Counted from the stretch's first letter, positions 1-9,545 are shown. The stretch is DNA of 64,000 nucleotides from Candidatus Bathyarchaeota archaeon (GCA_026014725.1 JAOZHV010000008.1:62001-126000), one strand, 5' to 3'. Made by a program: numbers and translations. The notes: generated from the sequence alone by a model not told the origin.

Positions 1-279
1 TGTCTCTTAATTCTGTGTGTTTTAGTTGTGAATGGTAATTTTTAAGAGGTTTTTTGTCTTGATTGAACATCAAGCTAACAATTTTCTAACTCGTTAAAGC
101 GTGGTCGAAGTCGAATCAATAACTCGCTTCTACTGCCTTTTGATGTCGCTTCTCAAAGAAAGCCTAACTTAGTTGGCGCCTTGAAGCGAAAAAAGGGGAA
201 AGATACGGGAAATGGAGAAGTCGCCATTGAAAGGGTTAATATAGACTAAGGTAACGCTATTTAACTGAACGGTGAGCGC
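1..279. promoter_or_regulatory. 5' flank and putative NAD kinase promoter
   Basis: No convincing coding frame is visible in these 279 bases. An AT-rich TATA-like stretch (TTAATATAG, about 235-243) lies roughly 25 bases before the likely transcript start of the NAD kinase gene. A purine-rich GGTGAG at 271-276 precedes its GTG start at 280. The remainder could be the leader of a gene to the left of the window; I see nothing definable in it. Confidence 0.35.
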
Positions 280-1119
280 GTGTTTAAAAGTGTCGGCATA
301 GTTGCCCGCTACGACAAAAAACAAGCATTAAAGCTCACAGAGGAGCTTGCGGATTACCTAAAAAGCAAAGGGTTAGAAGTTCACATAGAAGACACGCTGT
401 CAGGCAAAATTAAAACTGAGTACGATTTTGTTCCGCTCTCAAAAATGAAAGCAGACTTTGTAGTATCTATGGGCGGAGACGGCACAATACTACGTACAAG
501 CATCACTCTGCCTAAGCCTGAACCGCCGATTTTAGGAATCAACATGGGTGTTAGGGGTTTCTTAACAGAGGTAGAGCCGAAAAATGCCTGCGAAGCCGTG
601 GAGCGAATCCTCAAAGGCGAGTACAAGATAGAAAAAAGCGCTAAACTCGCTGTTTCAGCAGGCGGCGAAGCTTTACCTGATGCCCTCAACGAGGTGGTGA
701 TTTCTGCGGGGGAACCTTCTAAAATTCTTTATTCGCAGATATGCAAGGATGGAAAGCCTATTCTAAAGTGCCAAGCAGACGGCTTAATCGTGGCGACCCA
801 AACAGGCTCAACAGGCTACAATCTTTCGGCAGGAGGCCCAGTTTTAGACCGCAATGTGGATGCTTTTGTTTTAACGCCGATTTGCTCATTAACCGTGTTT
901 CACTCACTTGTTTTTCCAGCGAACTCGAAAATAACCTTCAATGTAATCCGTCCGAAAAACATGTTGGTTTTGATTGATGGGAACTACCGCAAACTGCTAG
1001 ACACAAAAGACCCCGTGCTAGAAGTCACAAGGTCCAAGAACGTGACATCCTTCATCCGTTTTGAAACCGATTTCTACGATAGGCTACGCAACAGGTTGCT
1101 CTTTAAGGGAACAGAATGA
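280..1119 (+). CDS. NAD(+) kinase
   Basis: Cytoplasmic NAD kinase that phosphorylates NAD(+) to NADP(+) with ATP or polyphosphate. The 279-aa length fits the family. Family motifs are visible: the nucleotide-binding GGDGT within SMGGDGTILR at about residues 64-73, the NEVVIS motif at about 137-142, and the ATQTGSTGYNLSAGGP signature at about 171-186. Translation starts at GTG 280 behind GGTGAG. The stop overlaps the start of the Nob1-like gene by four bases (ATGA), so the two are probably co-transcribed and translationally coupled. NADPH supply fits with the NADP-type isocitrate dehydrogenase elsewhere in the window, but that link is only contextual. Confidence 0.93.
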   Translation: MFKSVGIVARYDKKQALKLTEELADYLKSKGLEVHIEDTLSGKIKTEYDFVPLSKMKADFVVSMGGDGTILRTSITLPKPEPPILGINMGVRGFLTEVEPKNACEAVERILKGEYKIEKSAKLAVSAGGEALPDALNEVVISAGEPSKILYSQICKDGKPILKCQADGLIVATQTGSTGYNLSAGGPVLDRNVDAFVLTPICSLTVFHSLVFPANSKITFNVIRPKNMLVLIDGNYRKLLDTKDPVLEVTRSKNVTSFIRFETDFYDRLRNRLLFKGTE

Positions 1120-1661
1120 AAAGCCCAATAAACAACCAGCACAGAAAAATTGTTGTTTTAGATACTTCCGCTTTTTTAGCCGGGTTTGACCCTTTCTCTC
1201 TCGGCGAAGAGCAAGTAACCGTGCCAGAGGTTGAAGAGGAGATTAAAAGAAACACGCTGATAAAAACACGTTTCAAAACAGCCGTGGAAAGCGGCAGGCT
1301 AAGGGTTAAAGCGCCTTCTGAAGAGTTTGTAACCCAAGCTAAAGTTTATGCTTGTAATGTTGGCGACTCGTTTAAGCTGTCTCAAGCGGATATGCAGCTG
1401 TTAGCTTTAGCGTTAGAGCTGAAAAAGCAGGGGTATTCTCCACAGCTTGTTACTGACGATTATTCTATCCAGAACGTTGCCAAGCAGATGGGCATAGAAT
1501 TTGTTGCTCTCGCTACCTTCGGCATCAAACGCCTTTTAGAGTGGATAAGATACTGCCCCGCTTGCCACCGCAAGTACCCAGTAGACTGTACATTTAAAGA
1601 ATGCCAAATATGCGGTACCGAACTCAAAAGAAAACCAAGTAGACCGCAAAAACCAAGGTAA
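1116..1661 (+). CDS. Nob1-like PIN-domain rRNA endonuclease
   Basis: Probable Nob1, the endonuclease that makes the mature 3' end of 16S rRNA during small-subunit maturation. The PIN domain begins with VLDTSAFLAG (about residues 14-23), which supplies the first catalytic Asp; further acidic residues follow (SQADMQLLALALE, then VTDDYSIQN). A C-terminal zinc ribbon has the pairs CPAC (about 149-152) and CQIC (about 163-166) and ends in a basic tail. The PIN plus zinc ribbon order and the 181-aa length are those of archaeal Nob1. It overlaps the NAD kinase gene by four bases and ends 16 bases from the convergent DUF2070 gene. Confidence 0.88.
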   Translation: MKSPINNQHRKIVVLDTSAFLAGFDPFSLGEEQVTVPEVEEEIKRNTLIKTRFKTAVESGRLRVKAPSEEFVTQAKVYACNVGDSFKLSQADMQLLALALELKKQGYSPQLVTDDYSIQNVAKQMGIEFVALATFGIKRLLEWIRYCPACHRKYPVDCTFKECQICGTELKRKPSRPQKPR

Positions 1662-1676
1662 ACAAGCCGTTTTCCC

Positions 1677-3584
1677 TTAGAAAAAGGCTAAAAGCAACAC
1701 CAAAAGCAACCCTTCCACCCCAAAGACGGGAACTATAATTTGTTTTGCCTTTTGAATTGCTTTGTCAACCAGCAGGGACAATGATTGTAAGCGTTCTTCC
1801 CCGATAACTCTGACTTGGGGCACAACCAGTTGCAGAAAGCCAGCCTTGGAAGCTTCAAGGTTTGCCTGCGCTTTCTTCGCGGTTTCAGTAATGTGGCGAA
1901 TCAAAATGTCGTGATCCATGACTTCGCCGACAGTGTGATAACCACGCCTTCCAGTAACTAAGGCGCTGACCGCATGAGTATCGGTGGTAAAAACTTCACT
2001 CTCATCAAACCCTTGGGAGGCTAAAGCGATAATAATTTTCTCACGCAAGTTGGGAACCACGTTGTTACCGTCAATTACTACGTAGGCGGTTTTCTGCTTT
2101 TCCACTTGAACAACTATTACTGTGATTCCGCCTGTTCCCATGCCCTGCTTTAGAGTAAATTCCTCAGGAAAAGTCGTGGCGGCACCAACCAAGAAGGGTT
2201 TCCGCTCCAAGGTTATCGCTTTTTGTAGGCATTTAGAAGCAGCAATCTGCAGTGCATCAACATGTTTTTGGGTGTCAATTTCATTGTCGTTGAGACTGTT
2301 ATGGGAATTAATTATCAGGGCGTTTTTTAAGCCGTATTTTTTTGCTTCTTCGCTGACGACGTGGCCCAACTCTTGAGGCAAATCTTCAGTTGTTTTAGGA
2401 GCAAGGGTAAAAGAGAGGAGAGCAGTATCGCCAAAGATTTGGCAGGAAGCAGTAGCGACGCCCTCAGTAGCTTTTACAAAAGAGGTAGCTACGCCTTCTG
2501 AGGCCTCAAACTTTGCAGAAGCGATTATGTTTGAAATTATTTTGTGATTCTGCGCTTGAGAAGTTAAATCGAGTTCGTGCCCAAGAATACCTAACGGGGT
2601 GCAGGTTTCACAGCCAAATTCTTTTTCAAAGTCTTGTTTGAGAAGCGAAGGAAGGAGACTGCTTCCGATGTTTTTGAAAGGTCCTGGATGAACGGATGGA
2701 ACTATAATTGCGGCTTTTGGTTTAGCAGAGTCAAACTTTAGAAGCGATACTTCGATGTCTACGTCTTGCCCCAGGCTTTCAAGAAAACCTTCCAGAGGCG
2801 CGTTGTCGCCAGTCAGCCAGTTTAGCAGGAAAGCTCGAAACATGGGCAACGTTGGCAGGGAATAAGTTTGTCTGCCTAAACGGTCTATGACAAAGAGGAA
2901 AGAGTATACCGCAGCAAAAGCGATAATTGGCGAAACAACCAGAAAAGGAAAGACTTGCAGCAGTAACGCGCTTGAGATGCCAGTCCAAAACGCAAGAAAA
3001 GCTATGACGCTGAGAACTGGCTGAAGTAAGGTTGATACTAACTGTCGCCAAAAAGAGGAAAAAGAGGTCGCTACCAGAACCATAAACCTTAGTGTCACAA
3101 CTGTGGCATATCCTAAAAGGGATAGCTTGACCCACCATGTCCAATCAAACGCAAAGCCTAGAGCAACACCGATTAGTATAAAAAATACCCAAAAAATCCA
3201 GCAAAACATTGATAGTGCAATAGTGCGCCGCAACAAAAAAACAGGGTCTTTTCTTAGAACAATTCTGCTTACCACTAAATCAGCCGCAAAGGTCAAAACA
3301 AAGAGGGAAAAACCAAGTGCCAAACTACTGAGTAATCCGATTGCGGGGAAAAAGGCAAAAGTGGAAAGGCCAATTACACCAATGCAGATTACTGCGATTG
3401 CCAGAAGGGATTTTTTGGCTGATGGAAGAAAGAACATGGAAGAGTAGTGTTTTTTCGCACTATCCATTGAGGCATTAAGTGAATTTTCAGTCGCCATCGC
3501 TATGCTTCCATCCCAAGGTCGGTTCTTAAGGAAGTGGAAGGGCTTATTAATATTTAGCGAGTTTCCTATCTTAGGACCAGCCAA
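1677..3584 (-). CDS. DUF2070 archaeal membrane protein
   Basis: A 635-aa archaeal protein of the DUF2070 family, function unknown. The N-terminal half (about residues 50-260) carries six to seven hydrophobic segments, followed by a soluble domain with the family-type motif HPGPFKNIGSSLLPSLL near residue 300. The extreme C-terminus (VEGLLLVLLLAFF) is a last hydrophobic helix, so both ends are membrane-associated. Family membership is recognised from the motif and architecture. The gene is divergent from the Sm-like gene and is the only minus-strand gene among the first few, so it is probably monocistronic. No catalytic residues can be assigned with confidence. Confidence 0.82.
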   Translation of the reverse strand: MAGPKIGNSLNINKPFHFLKNRPWDGSIAMATENSLNASMDSAKKHYSSMFFLPSAKKSLLAIAVICIGVIGLSTFAFFPAIGLLSSLALGFSLFVLTFAADLVVSRIVLRKDPVFLLRRTIALSMFCWIFWVFFILIGVALGFAFDWTWWVKLSLLGYATVVTLRFMVLVATSFSSFWRQLVSTLLQPVLSVIAFLAFWTGISSALLLQVFPFLVVSPIIAFAAVYSFLFVIDRLGRQTYSLPTLPMFRAFLLNWLTGDNAPLEGFLESLGQDVDIEVSLLKFDSAKPKAAIIVPSVHPGPFKNIGSSLLPSLLKQDFEKEFGCETCTPLGILGHELDLTSQAQNHKIISNIIASAKFEASEGVATSFVKATEGVATASCQIFGDTALLSFTLAPKTTEDLPQELGHVVSEEAKKYGLKNALIINSHNSLNDNEIDTQKHVDALQIAASKCLQKAITLERKPFLVGAATTFPEEFTLKQGMGTGGITVIVVQVEKQKTAYVVIDGNNVVPNLREKIIIALASQGFDESEVFTTDTHAVSALVTGRRGYHTVGEVMDHDILIRHITETAKKAQANLEASKAGFLQLVVPQVRVIGEERLQSLSLLVDKAIQKAKQIIVPVFGVEGLLLVLLLAFF

Positions 3585-3767
3585 GAAAAACAGATTTTTC
3601 TATACCAAACCTTAACTACAGGAAAGTTTTAACATAAATCTGTTAAAAAAATGGAGGATAAAAGAGCAATCTGCCCCGAAAGAAACCCAATTCAACATTG
3701 TTCTCGAGGCGAATGGTTTTAACTTTAGAATACTAATCATAGTAGTTTACGGTAGTTTGCAAAGTAT

Positions 3768-4064
3768 ATGTCAGATCAAGGTTTGCCCCCTTCGATATTT
3801 CATATGCTCGAACGAAATGTGGGCAAAAAAATCAGAGTCATAATAGATCCCGCTTATGGTTTCGAAGGCACTCTTGCAGCGGTAACACACGAACCAGCAG
3901 GAATCTGGCTGTCCGATGCCGAAGCCATCGTTTTAAGATCAACTATTGCGCAACCTATTCCGCAGGTGGCAAGCCGCGAAGAAAGAAGCGAACTATATCT
4001 TCACTTGAATTCAGTTCAAAGAATAGAAGTCCTACACACTACTGCACCCTCAAGAAGAGGGTAA
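3768..4064 (+). CDS. Sm-like (LSm) family protein
   Basis: Small 98-aa protein that resembles the Sm fold: an N-terminal helix (IFHMLERNVGK), an Sm1-like strand region (KKIRVIIDPAYGFEGTLAAV) and a later strand (VQRIEVLH). Sm proteins form rings that bind U-rich RNA. A long insertion between the two Sm halves (about residues 50-80) makes it atypical, and the canonical RG motif of Sm2 is not obvious, so the call is moderate. It is preceded by an AT-rich region with TTTTAACTTTAG about 45 bases upstream as a possible TATA element. It ends 11 bases before the convergent Sec61-beta gene. Confidence 0.6.
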   Translation: MSDQGLPPSIFHMLERNVGKKIRVIIDPAYGFEGTLAAVTHEPAGIWLSDAEAIVLRSTIAQPIPQVASREERSELYLHLNSVQRIEVLHTTAPSRRG

Positions 4065-4075
4065 AATAAAAGCGT

Positions 4076-4240
4076 TTAGAAGAAGATTTTTGCTAAAACC
4101 GAAACAACAATCAACGATACTGCCAAAGCTACTAGCAGTTCAGGTCGAACCTTGATTCCTTCGGTTTCTTCCTCAAAAAACCTTAGCAAACCTGCACTTG
4201 CGGCCGGCATTGGACCAGTATCTTTTTTCTTTTTGCTCAC
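4076..4240 (-). CDS. Preprotein translocase subunit Sec61-beta
   Basis: A 54-aa protein read on the minus strand from GTG 4240 to TAA 4076. It begins with a Lys-rich segment (VSKKKKDTGPMPAA), continues with AGLLRFFEEETEGIKVRP, and ends with one hydrophobic helix (LLVALAVSLIVVSVLAKIFF). This is the layout of archaeal Sec61-beta, the small tail-anchored subunit of the SecYE-beta channel. The GTG is favoured because TAGGG sits six bases before it; an in-frame ATG two codons upstream (4246) has the purines directly against it. The gene is easily missed because of its size. Confidence 0.88.
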   Translation of the reverse strand: MSKKKKDTGPMPAASAGLLRFFEEETEGIKVRPELLVALAVSLIVVSVLAKIFF

Positions 4241-4403
4241 TAACATCCCTACTGAATTGATGTGTTATCATGCCTAATATCTGCTTGGACTAATTAATCT
4301 TGCGCCGAAAGGTTGCTTCGGCTTTCCGTATACAAAAGCATCAACAAAACACAGTTTAACCTTTAATAGCCGCCAGAACACAACACCTTGAGAGTGAAAC
4401 CAT

Positions 4404-4691
4404 ATGCACATTCATGAATTCCAAGAAATGATGAAACACCTCTATTTCAAACGTGACTCGGAACGCGGAGTAGAAGGCACCTTTAACTGGTTGGTTGACG
4501 AAGTCGCTGAACTCGGCCAAGAACTAAACGGGACCAACCGTGAAGCAACCGAGAAAGAATTCGCCGATGTCATCGCTTGGCTATCGTCACTTGCCAATGT
4601 CATGGGAATTGACCTTGAAAAAGCCGCCATCAACAAATACAACAACATGTGCCCGAAATGCCAGCACTCACCATGCCAATGCACGTTCTAA
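4404..4691 (+). CDS. MazG-like nucleotide pyrophosphohydrolase
   Basis: 95-aa protein of the MazG/all-alpha NTP pyrophosphohydrolase group, which hydrolyses (d)NTPs to monophosphates and may clean the nucleotide pool. The helical metal-binding pattern is visible: a Glu cluster in LVDEVAELGQEL (about residues 30-41) and EFADVIAWLSSLAN (about 51-64), the usual EEx2E...Ex2D arrangement. The C-terminus adds a cysteine motif, CPKCQHSPCQC, that may bind zinc and is not part of the basic MazG domain. The stop overlaps the convergent winged-helix gene by four bases. Confidence 0.8.
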   Translation: MHIHEFQEMMKHLYFKRDSERGVEGTFNWLVDEVAELGQELNGTNREATEKEFADVIAWLSSLANVMGIDLEKAAINKYNNMCPKCQHSPCQCTF

Positions 4692-4918
4692 CCAAGCCGT
4701 TTCTGCCCTAACCCCGTTGACAACCAAACATAGCGTCCACTGCCCCTGCGTTCAACGATGCCCTCATTCTTTAGAAGCTTAAGATGATACGTCACAACAC
4801 CATACGAGAGCGCAGATTGTTTGGCAACCGTGGTTGCGCTAAAAGGCTGGTCGTCTAGCAAAGACAAGATTTTTGTTCTTGCCGCAAGTCCACCACGTAC
4901 ATTTCGGATGTTGCTCAA
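4688..4918 (-). CDS. Winged helix-turn-helix regulator (ArsR-like)
   Basis: 76-aa DNA-binding protein consisting of a single winged helix. The helix-turn-helix is SATTVAKQSALSYGVVTYHL (about residues 27-46), followed by the wing GIVERRGSGRYVWL. This pattern matches short archaeal ArsR/MarR-like regulators; no metal-binding cysteines are present, so metal sensing is unlikely. It lies between the MazG gene (convergent, 4-base overlap) and the DP2 gene, which runs in the same direction 79 bases beyond. The target is unknown; the short intergenic region before DP2 or its own promoter is possible. Confidence 0.7.
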   Translation of the reverse strand: MSNIRNVRGGLAARTKILSLLDDQPFSATTVAKQSALSYGVVTYHLKLLKNEGIVERRGSGRYVWLSTGLGQKRLG

Positions 4919-4997
4919 GTAAGCGTTGGGGTGCCAAGAGCCCTTTATTGCAATTCACCGATACAATAAAGCGCGGTCTTTATTGAAAAGCTTTAGT

Positions 4998-7900
4998 CTA
5001 ATTAAAATCGAAAAGTGTTGCCTGTTTTGGCTTTTTGTTATCAAACATGGAAGCTAATTCTTCCTTGATGAGGTCCATGCGCTGAGTGTAGTACTTGGGC
5101 AATCCATACTTGTCAACAAGTTGCTGCGCCGCCACCAGGTACTTCTCGATGCCGCCACGGTAAACGGTAAGTGTCAACTGGCCGCCACAGAACGGACATT
5201 TACCGCGAAGAGGCAAGCGGCGGAATTTTTTGTTGCAAGACTTGCATCTGAAGCCTTGCGTGGAAAATGCGCGCAGGTTACCAGCGATATCGCGCATAAA
5301 ATGAGTGTTGAGAACTTTTAGTGCAACCTGCCTTGCATCGACAGCGTCAATTTTCTCTCCCAGTGATAGTTGCATGTTGAGTTTATCAATCATGGACTTG
5401 AACTCTTTATATGAGCTGTTAGCGTTGCCAAGATTAATGTTGGAAACAGGGGTCGTGTACTGGAACCCCTCAAACTGTGCTTCAGTCCCAAGCCGATGAC
5501 TAACCACATCCATAATGGCGCTGACGGGCCGCACTTCAGCCTTCTCGAGTGTTTTCTTATAAAACTCAAGCGGATAAGACGCGGCAACATCACAATCATG
5601 CGCCTGCCGCTGCACTTCTTGAGTGTTCACAAACGGAATCAGCAAAATAGGAGCATCCATAATTCCGCCAATCTGCGCTGGTAAGTAAACCCGCGAAAAA
5701 TTAAGAAGAGTATCCAATGCCAACATGATGGCGTCCTCGTCGCCGTCACAATCTCGACGTTTAGCGGAGTGCCAAACAGGATGAGCATAGATAACATTGC
5801 GGTCAGTGAAACCAACCACGCGCCCCAAGATGCAAGCGCATGTGTGCGGAGCTAAACCAAAAATCAAGTGCCCCACAAGGTCTTCAGCCTTCTTAACATT
5901 ATAGAACGCAGGTAACTTGTAGACTCTTCTCAGTAAATCATCAATGAAAGCGGCAATCTGCACAAAATAGTCACCTGCACGCCAAGGAATCACAACATCC
6001 TGCAGCTTAAGCTCACAAACCTGCTCAGGATCAGTCAAGGGGGCGCCATAAGTGTCGCAGTTGTAGCCTAGCTGCCGAATCTTCTCCACTGGCACTCCGA
6101 CTTCAGCAGGTGTAAAATGCGTTAAAGGCGCGTTCGTAGCGTCAAACCGAATAGTACCATCCTTATAGACAGACAGCTCGTGCTTTGCCCGCAAAATCCC
6201 CTTCTCAATAATTTCAGGGGTTTTATCCTGATTGGTTAAGCCTTTGACGCCGCGGAGAAGTTTTGGCGCCGAGTAACCAAGAGAGCCGCACGCAGCATCA
6301 ATCATTTCCCTGAAATTGATGGGCTGACGCTGATACTGAATCGCCTCCACCTTACAAGCGGGGCAAGCATTATCTTTAAGTGCCCTGCCGCAACGTGGGC
6401 AGCTGTTCTCTGGCACAGTTTCACACCCGCAACTGGCGCATTTCACTTTGAAAGTGTAAGTCTTACAGTTTGGGCACTTCCTTTTTGTCACTTCAACAAA
6501 AACTGGACCTTTCTTTGCCGCCTCCATGAGGTCTCTGTGAGTCCCGCCTGCGAGGCTGACTGGGAAAAGCACGTGAACAAGAGGCCTCATCTCCCGCCGT
6601 TTAGCCTTCTCTGGGCGTCCCATGCGTCCACCCACATAAGTAGGCGCTTTATCCTTAACTTGCACTCCAGAAAGCAAACTAACCGCCGCCAAAACCGAAG
6701 GCGCATCAGACAGTTCGGGCGGGGCGGTTTTGTCGTAACCGAGACTGAACGCTAAAGCCGCGGCGTCCTCACCTGCCACCACAGCCTTGCCGTCCACAAT
6801 TTTGTGCGGAACCAGAATTTTACGCAAGAAGCCAACGACGGTTTCATCAGCTTTGCCCATTATTCTGCAAACAGTTCCTTCGTTCAAGGTGACTTCACAA
6901 GTATCCAACCATTTCTTGAGCAGGGCAACTTCTTGAGACGAGGATAAGCTCGTCCAGAAGAAAGTGGCGCTCGGATGCAAAGGCACACCCAAGTTCAAAC
7001 TTAGCGCGATGGCTTCTTTAACGGTTGGTTTGGTTTTGAAAGGGTCAGAGAGGAAAGCCTTTATTTTTTCTGCAGGAATTTTGGATGCTTCTGCAGCTTT
7101 TTCATAATCTGAGCTGAATCCTTGAGCAAGGGCGTTTTGCAGGTCTTTAACCCACCATTCCTCCACGTAGCCTGAAGGCGGAAGCGCCTTGTTGGTGTAG
7201 AGGAAATCGCCAAAACTAATCAGCATGTCTCCTAAGAACAAGATTTTTTGAATCTTTCCCTTGACCTTCTCAAAGTTCTCAAGAGAAACACGAACCACGG
7301 AACCATCTTTGAGCAACACGACGGGGCATTCAATCGTGTCCACTGGAACCGTAACGCCACCCTTCCCAGGCAACTCCAGACGCATCTGAGTGCCAGCAGC
7401 AAGAAAGCCCTCAACCACAAGCATGGTCGCAGGATGAATCCCAACAGCAGAAAGCCCAGTGTTTCTTGACCTGCCATACCTTAATCTGAAGCCCCCGCGA
7501 CGGGATGGGAAAGCGAAGATTGGTCTGCCAGCTATGACGTCATCCATGAAGCCGCCTGACTTCTTTTCAGACTTCTTCTTAAAATCTCGAAGCCAGTCCC
7601 AGCCTTGAAAGCCTATTTTTTCCACAATCACCAAAACTTTTTGGGCACGCCCAACAATACCGTCGTTGACCACGCGGAGCGCTCCGCCTCTGACGCGGTT
7701 GGTTTCAACTCTTTGCAGGTTCCTGTATGAAGAAACTTCAACGGGGTCAGATTCCGTGCCAGTAACCTCAACAGGAAGCAAACTCAACGCTTTCCTTAAC
7801 TCCTCATCAGGAATGTGATATTGAAAACGCCCCACTGACCGCTCATAAAGGCGTAGTTCTTCCACGAATCGGGCGATTTCTTCCTCAGTTGGCTTATACT

Positions 7901-8408
7901 TATCCAAGCCGAGTTGCCGACGAACAAAATCGCCAACGATTAAGGTTAATGCTTGGTCTGTTCCGCCTGCTGAACGGATTGGCCCTGCAAAGTATATAGC
8001 CAGATACCGTGTTCTATCGGGGTTTGTTTTTATTTTTACTTGCGCTATTCCTTGTATGGGTGCTGCTGTCAAGCCCTCAGTAAAAATGGCAAGAGCTGTT
8101 CTGATAGCTTGCTCAGCCGCTTTTTCAGGCTCCATATGCCCGAATTTACCAAGGGAAATTTCTTCCGCGACTTTGAATGCTATTTCTTCTCTTTGAATCT
8201 TTGAATTGTATTCCCTTATGCTGAGGGCTACACCTTTTGGACCAACCAAGCCTTCCACTAAGTCAGCAATGTCCTGTGCGATGATGCATTCGGTTTTCAG
8301 GGCTGGGTCTAACCCTTTAGACCTGGCGCTGTCGCTAATTGCATATAGTTCTTTTAGTTGGCTTTCCATGATTTGTACGTAGTTTTGGTAGCTCTTGCTA
8401 ATGTTCAA
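4998..8408 (-). CDS. polC: DNA polymerase D large subunit (DP2)
   Basis: Catalytic large subunit of the archaeal replicative D-family polymerase. The 1136-aa length is normal and no intein is present. Zinc-binding clusters occur at about residues 643-690 (CPNC, CASC, CPRC, CPAC) and again at about 1054-1079 (CKSC, CPFC). The acidic catalytic motif DCDGDEDAIM is at about residue 885. The extreme C-terminus (KPKQATLFDFN) has the form of a PCNA-interacting peptide, QxxLxxF. The DP1 partner is 10 kb away next to orc1/cdc6 and the origin. The upstream neighbour in the same direction is the GGGP synthase gene. Confidence 0.97.
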   Translation of the reverse strand: MNISKSYQNYVQIMESQLKELYAISDSARSKGLDPALKTECIIAQDIADLVEGLVGPKGVALSIREYNSKIQREEIAFKVAEEISLGKFGHMEPEKAAEQAIRTALAIFTEGLTAAPIQGIAQVKIKTNPDRTRYLAIYFAGPIRSAGGTDQALTLIVGDFVRRQLGLDKYKPTEEEIARFVEELRLYERSVGRFQYHIPDEELRKALSLLPVEVTGTESDPVEVSSYRNLQRVETNRVRGGALRVVNDGIVGRAQKVLVIVEKIGFQGWDWLRDFKKKSEKKSGGFMDDVIAGRPIFAFPSRRGGFRLRYGRSRNTGLSAVGIHPATMLVVEGFLAAGTQMRLELPGKGGVTVPVDTIECPVVLLKDGSVVRVSLENFEKVKGKIQKILFLGDMLISFGDFLYTNKALPPSGYVEEWWVKDLQNALAQGFSSDYEKAAEASKIPAEKIKAFLSDPFKTKPTVKEAIALSLNLGVPLHPSATFFWTSLSSSQEVALLKKWLDTCEVTLNEGTVCRIMGKADETVVGFLRKILVPHKIVDGKAVVAGEDAAALAFSLGYDKTAPPELSDAPSVLAAVSLLSGVQVKDKAPTYVGGRMGRPEKAKRREMRPLVHVLFPVSLAGGTHRDLMEAAKKGPVFVEVTKRKCPNCKTYTFKVKCASCGCETVPENSCPRCGRALKDNACPACKVEAIQYQRQPINFREMIDAACGSLGYSAPKLLRGVKGLTNQDKTPEIIEKGILRAKHELSVYKDGTIRFDATNAPLTHFTPAEVGVPVEKIRQLGYNCDTYGAPLTDPEQVCELKLQDVVIPWRAGDYFVQIAAFIDDLLRRVYKLPAFYNVKKAEDLVGHLIFGLAPHTCACILGRVVGFTDRNVIYAHPVWHSAKRRDCDGDEDAIMLALDTLLNFSRVYLPAQIGGIMDAPILLIPFVNTQEVQRQAHDCDVAASYPLEFYKKTLEKAEVRPVSAIMDVVSHRLGTEAQFEGFQYTTPVSNINLGNANSSYKEFKSMIDKLNMQLSLGEKIDAVDARQVALKVLNTHFMRDIAGNLRAFSTQGFRCKSCNKKFRRLPLRGKCPFCGGQLTLTVYRGGIEKYLVAAQQLVDKYGLPKYYTQRMDLIKEELASMFDNKKPKQATLFDFN

Positions 8409-8486
8409 AGCGACAGCTCACCCGCAAGATATAGAGAGACAGGTTATTTTTGGCTTTTCTAAAACTACGGAAAAAGTTGACGAACA

Positions 8487-9236
8487 TCAGACTTTGTTCT
8501 TAATCGCCTGAATAATTTCAGAAAGCCGTTGCTTTGCATCGCTCGACTCAGTAATGTTCCCCGTTACAATTATGTCTGCTCCAGCATTAGCCGCCATCAA
8601 CGCCTGCTCCTTACTGCGTATCCCTCCACCTACAATCAAGGGAATATCAATTAAATGCTTCACAGCCGCTATCATTTCAGGAGGCACAGGGGTTGCTGCG
8701 CCAGAACCGCCCTCCAGATAAATGAAACGCATCCCTAGATACTGCCCAGCTAGAGCATGAGCCGCAGCCAATTCAGGCTTGTTATAAGGCACCGATATTG
8801 CTTTACCGACTATACCAGCGGTGCCCCCTTCCCCCACGATTATGTAACCCATAGAAATTGGTTCCAAACCATACTTTTTGACAAGCGGCGCACCCAAGAT
8901 TTGGGCACCAATGAGAAAATACGGATCAACTGAATTTAGAAGAGACATAAACCAAATTGCGTCTGCATGACTACTGATGCCTGTGATATTGTTGGGAAAA
9001 AGAATCGTTGGGAGTTGTACATCACTTTTAATAGCTTTTACAACATTGTCAAGATGTTCTTGTGAAACAAAAGTTGAGCCACCAATCATTATGGCAGCAG
9101 TCCCGCTGTTTTTAGCGTTCTCAGCAATCTGCGAGGCATTGGAAGCTGTGACCTTTTCTGGGTCCAAGAGGGTCATGTGGATTGTCCCTTCAGCTTTGAT
9201 TTTGTCAAGCAAGTACCTTTCAATAGGTCCTAGCAT
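8487..9236 (-). CDS. Geranylgeranylglyceryl phosphate synthase
   Basis: 249-aa TIM-barrel prenyltransferase that joins sn-glycerol-1-phosphate to geranylgeranyl diphosphate, the first committed step of archaeal ether lipids. Diagnostic segments are visible: HMTLLDPEK near the N-terminus (about residues 20-28), the MIGGST motif (about 51-56), YLEGGSGA (about 174-181) and the phosphate-binding IVGGGIRS (about 202-209). It sits between DP2 and the Elf1-like gene on the same strand. The end of the Elf1 gene is only about 25 bases upstream, so the two may be co-transcribed. Confidence 0.93.
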   Translation of the reverse strand: MLGPIERYLLDKIKAEGTIHMTLLDPEKVTASNASQIAENAKNSGTAAIMIGGSTFVSQEHLDNVVKAIKSDVQLPTILFPNNITGISSHADAIWFMSLLNSVDPYFLIGAQILGAPLVKKYGLEPISMGYIIVGEGGTAGIVGKAISVPYNKPELAAAHALAGQYLGMRFIYLEGGSGAATPVPPEMIAAVKHLIDIPLIVGGGIRSKEQALMAANAGADIIVTGNITESSDAKQRLSEIIQAIKNKV

Positions 9237-9260
9237 AGCAGCAATCCTTCACTTCTTTGA

Positions 9261-9545
9261 CTATTCTTCCTTTACGTTAGGTGTAGCCCTTTTTTGAACA
9301 CCGTAAACACGGTCGGTTAACATACAGTAAACATCAACTTCGCCTTGCGCGGCTTTGATTTGGAATTCTTCCTTAAGGCCGCAACTGCTGCATTGTGCAA
9401 TTGAACGACCGCCCTCTTCCCTGAAGATTTCCACTCGAACGGTTTCTTTCCCGCATCTAGGGCAAGAGAAGAATTTAGGCAAACGCTTCTTAGGAATATG
9501 AACAACTTTCTTCCTTCTTCGCCCCAATATAACAACCTTCTGCAT
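9261..9545 (-). CDS. Elf1-like transcription elongation factor
   Basis: 94-aa zinc-ribbon protein resembling archaeal/eukaryotic Elf1, which binds elongating RNA polymerase. A basic N-terminus (LGRRRKK) precedes one four-cysteine ribbon: CPRC and CSSC. The tail EVDVYCMLTDRVYG matches the Elf1 C-terminal region, where PVDVY followed by an acidic helix is usual. An open frame continues upstream to ATG 9605, but I chose ATG 9545 because the family begins near this basic stretch and because a TATA-like AGTATTTAAG lies at about 9580-9590, which would put the transcript start near 9556. The divergent NAD synthase gene starts at 9623. Confidence 0.8.
   Translation of the reverse strand: MQKVVILGRRRKKVVHIPKKRLPKFFSCPRCGKETVRVEIFREEGGRSIAQCSSCGLKEEFQIKAAQGEVDVYCMLTDRVYGVQKRATPNVKEE

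Noticed and set aside
4998-8408. Inteins in DP2
   Set aside because: Length and motif spacing are normal and no intein splice motifs are visible.
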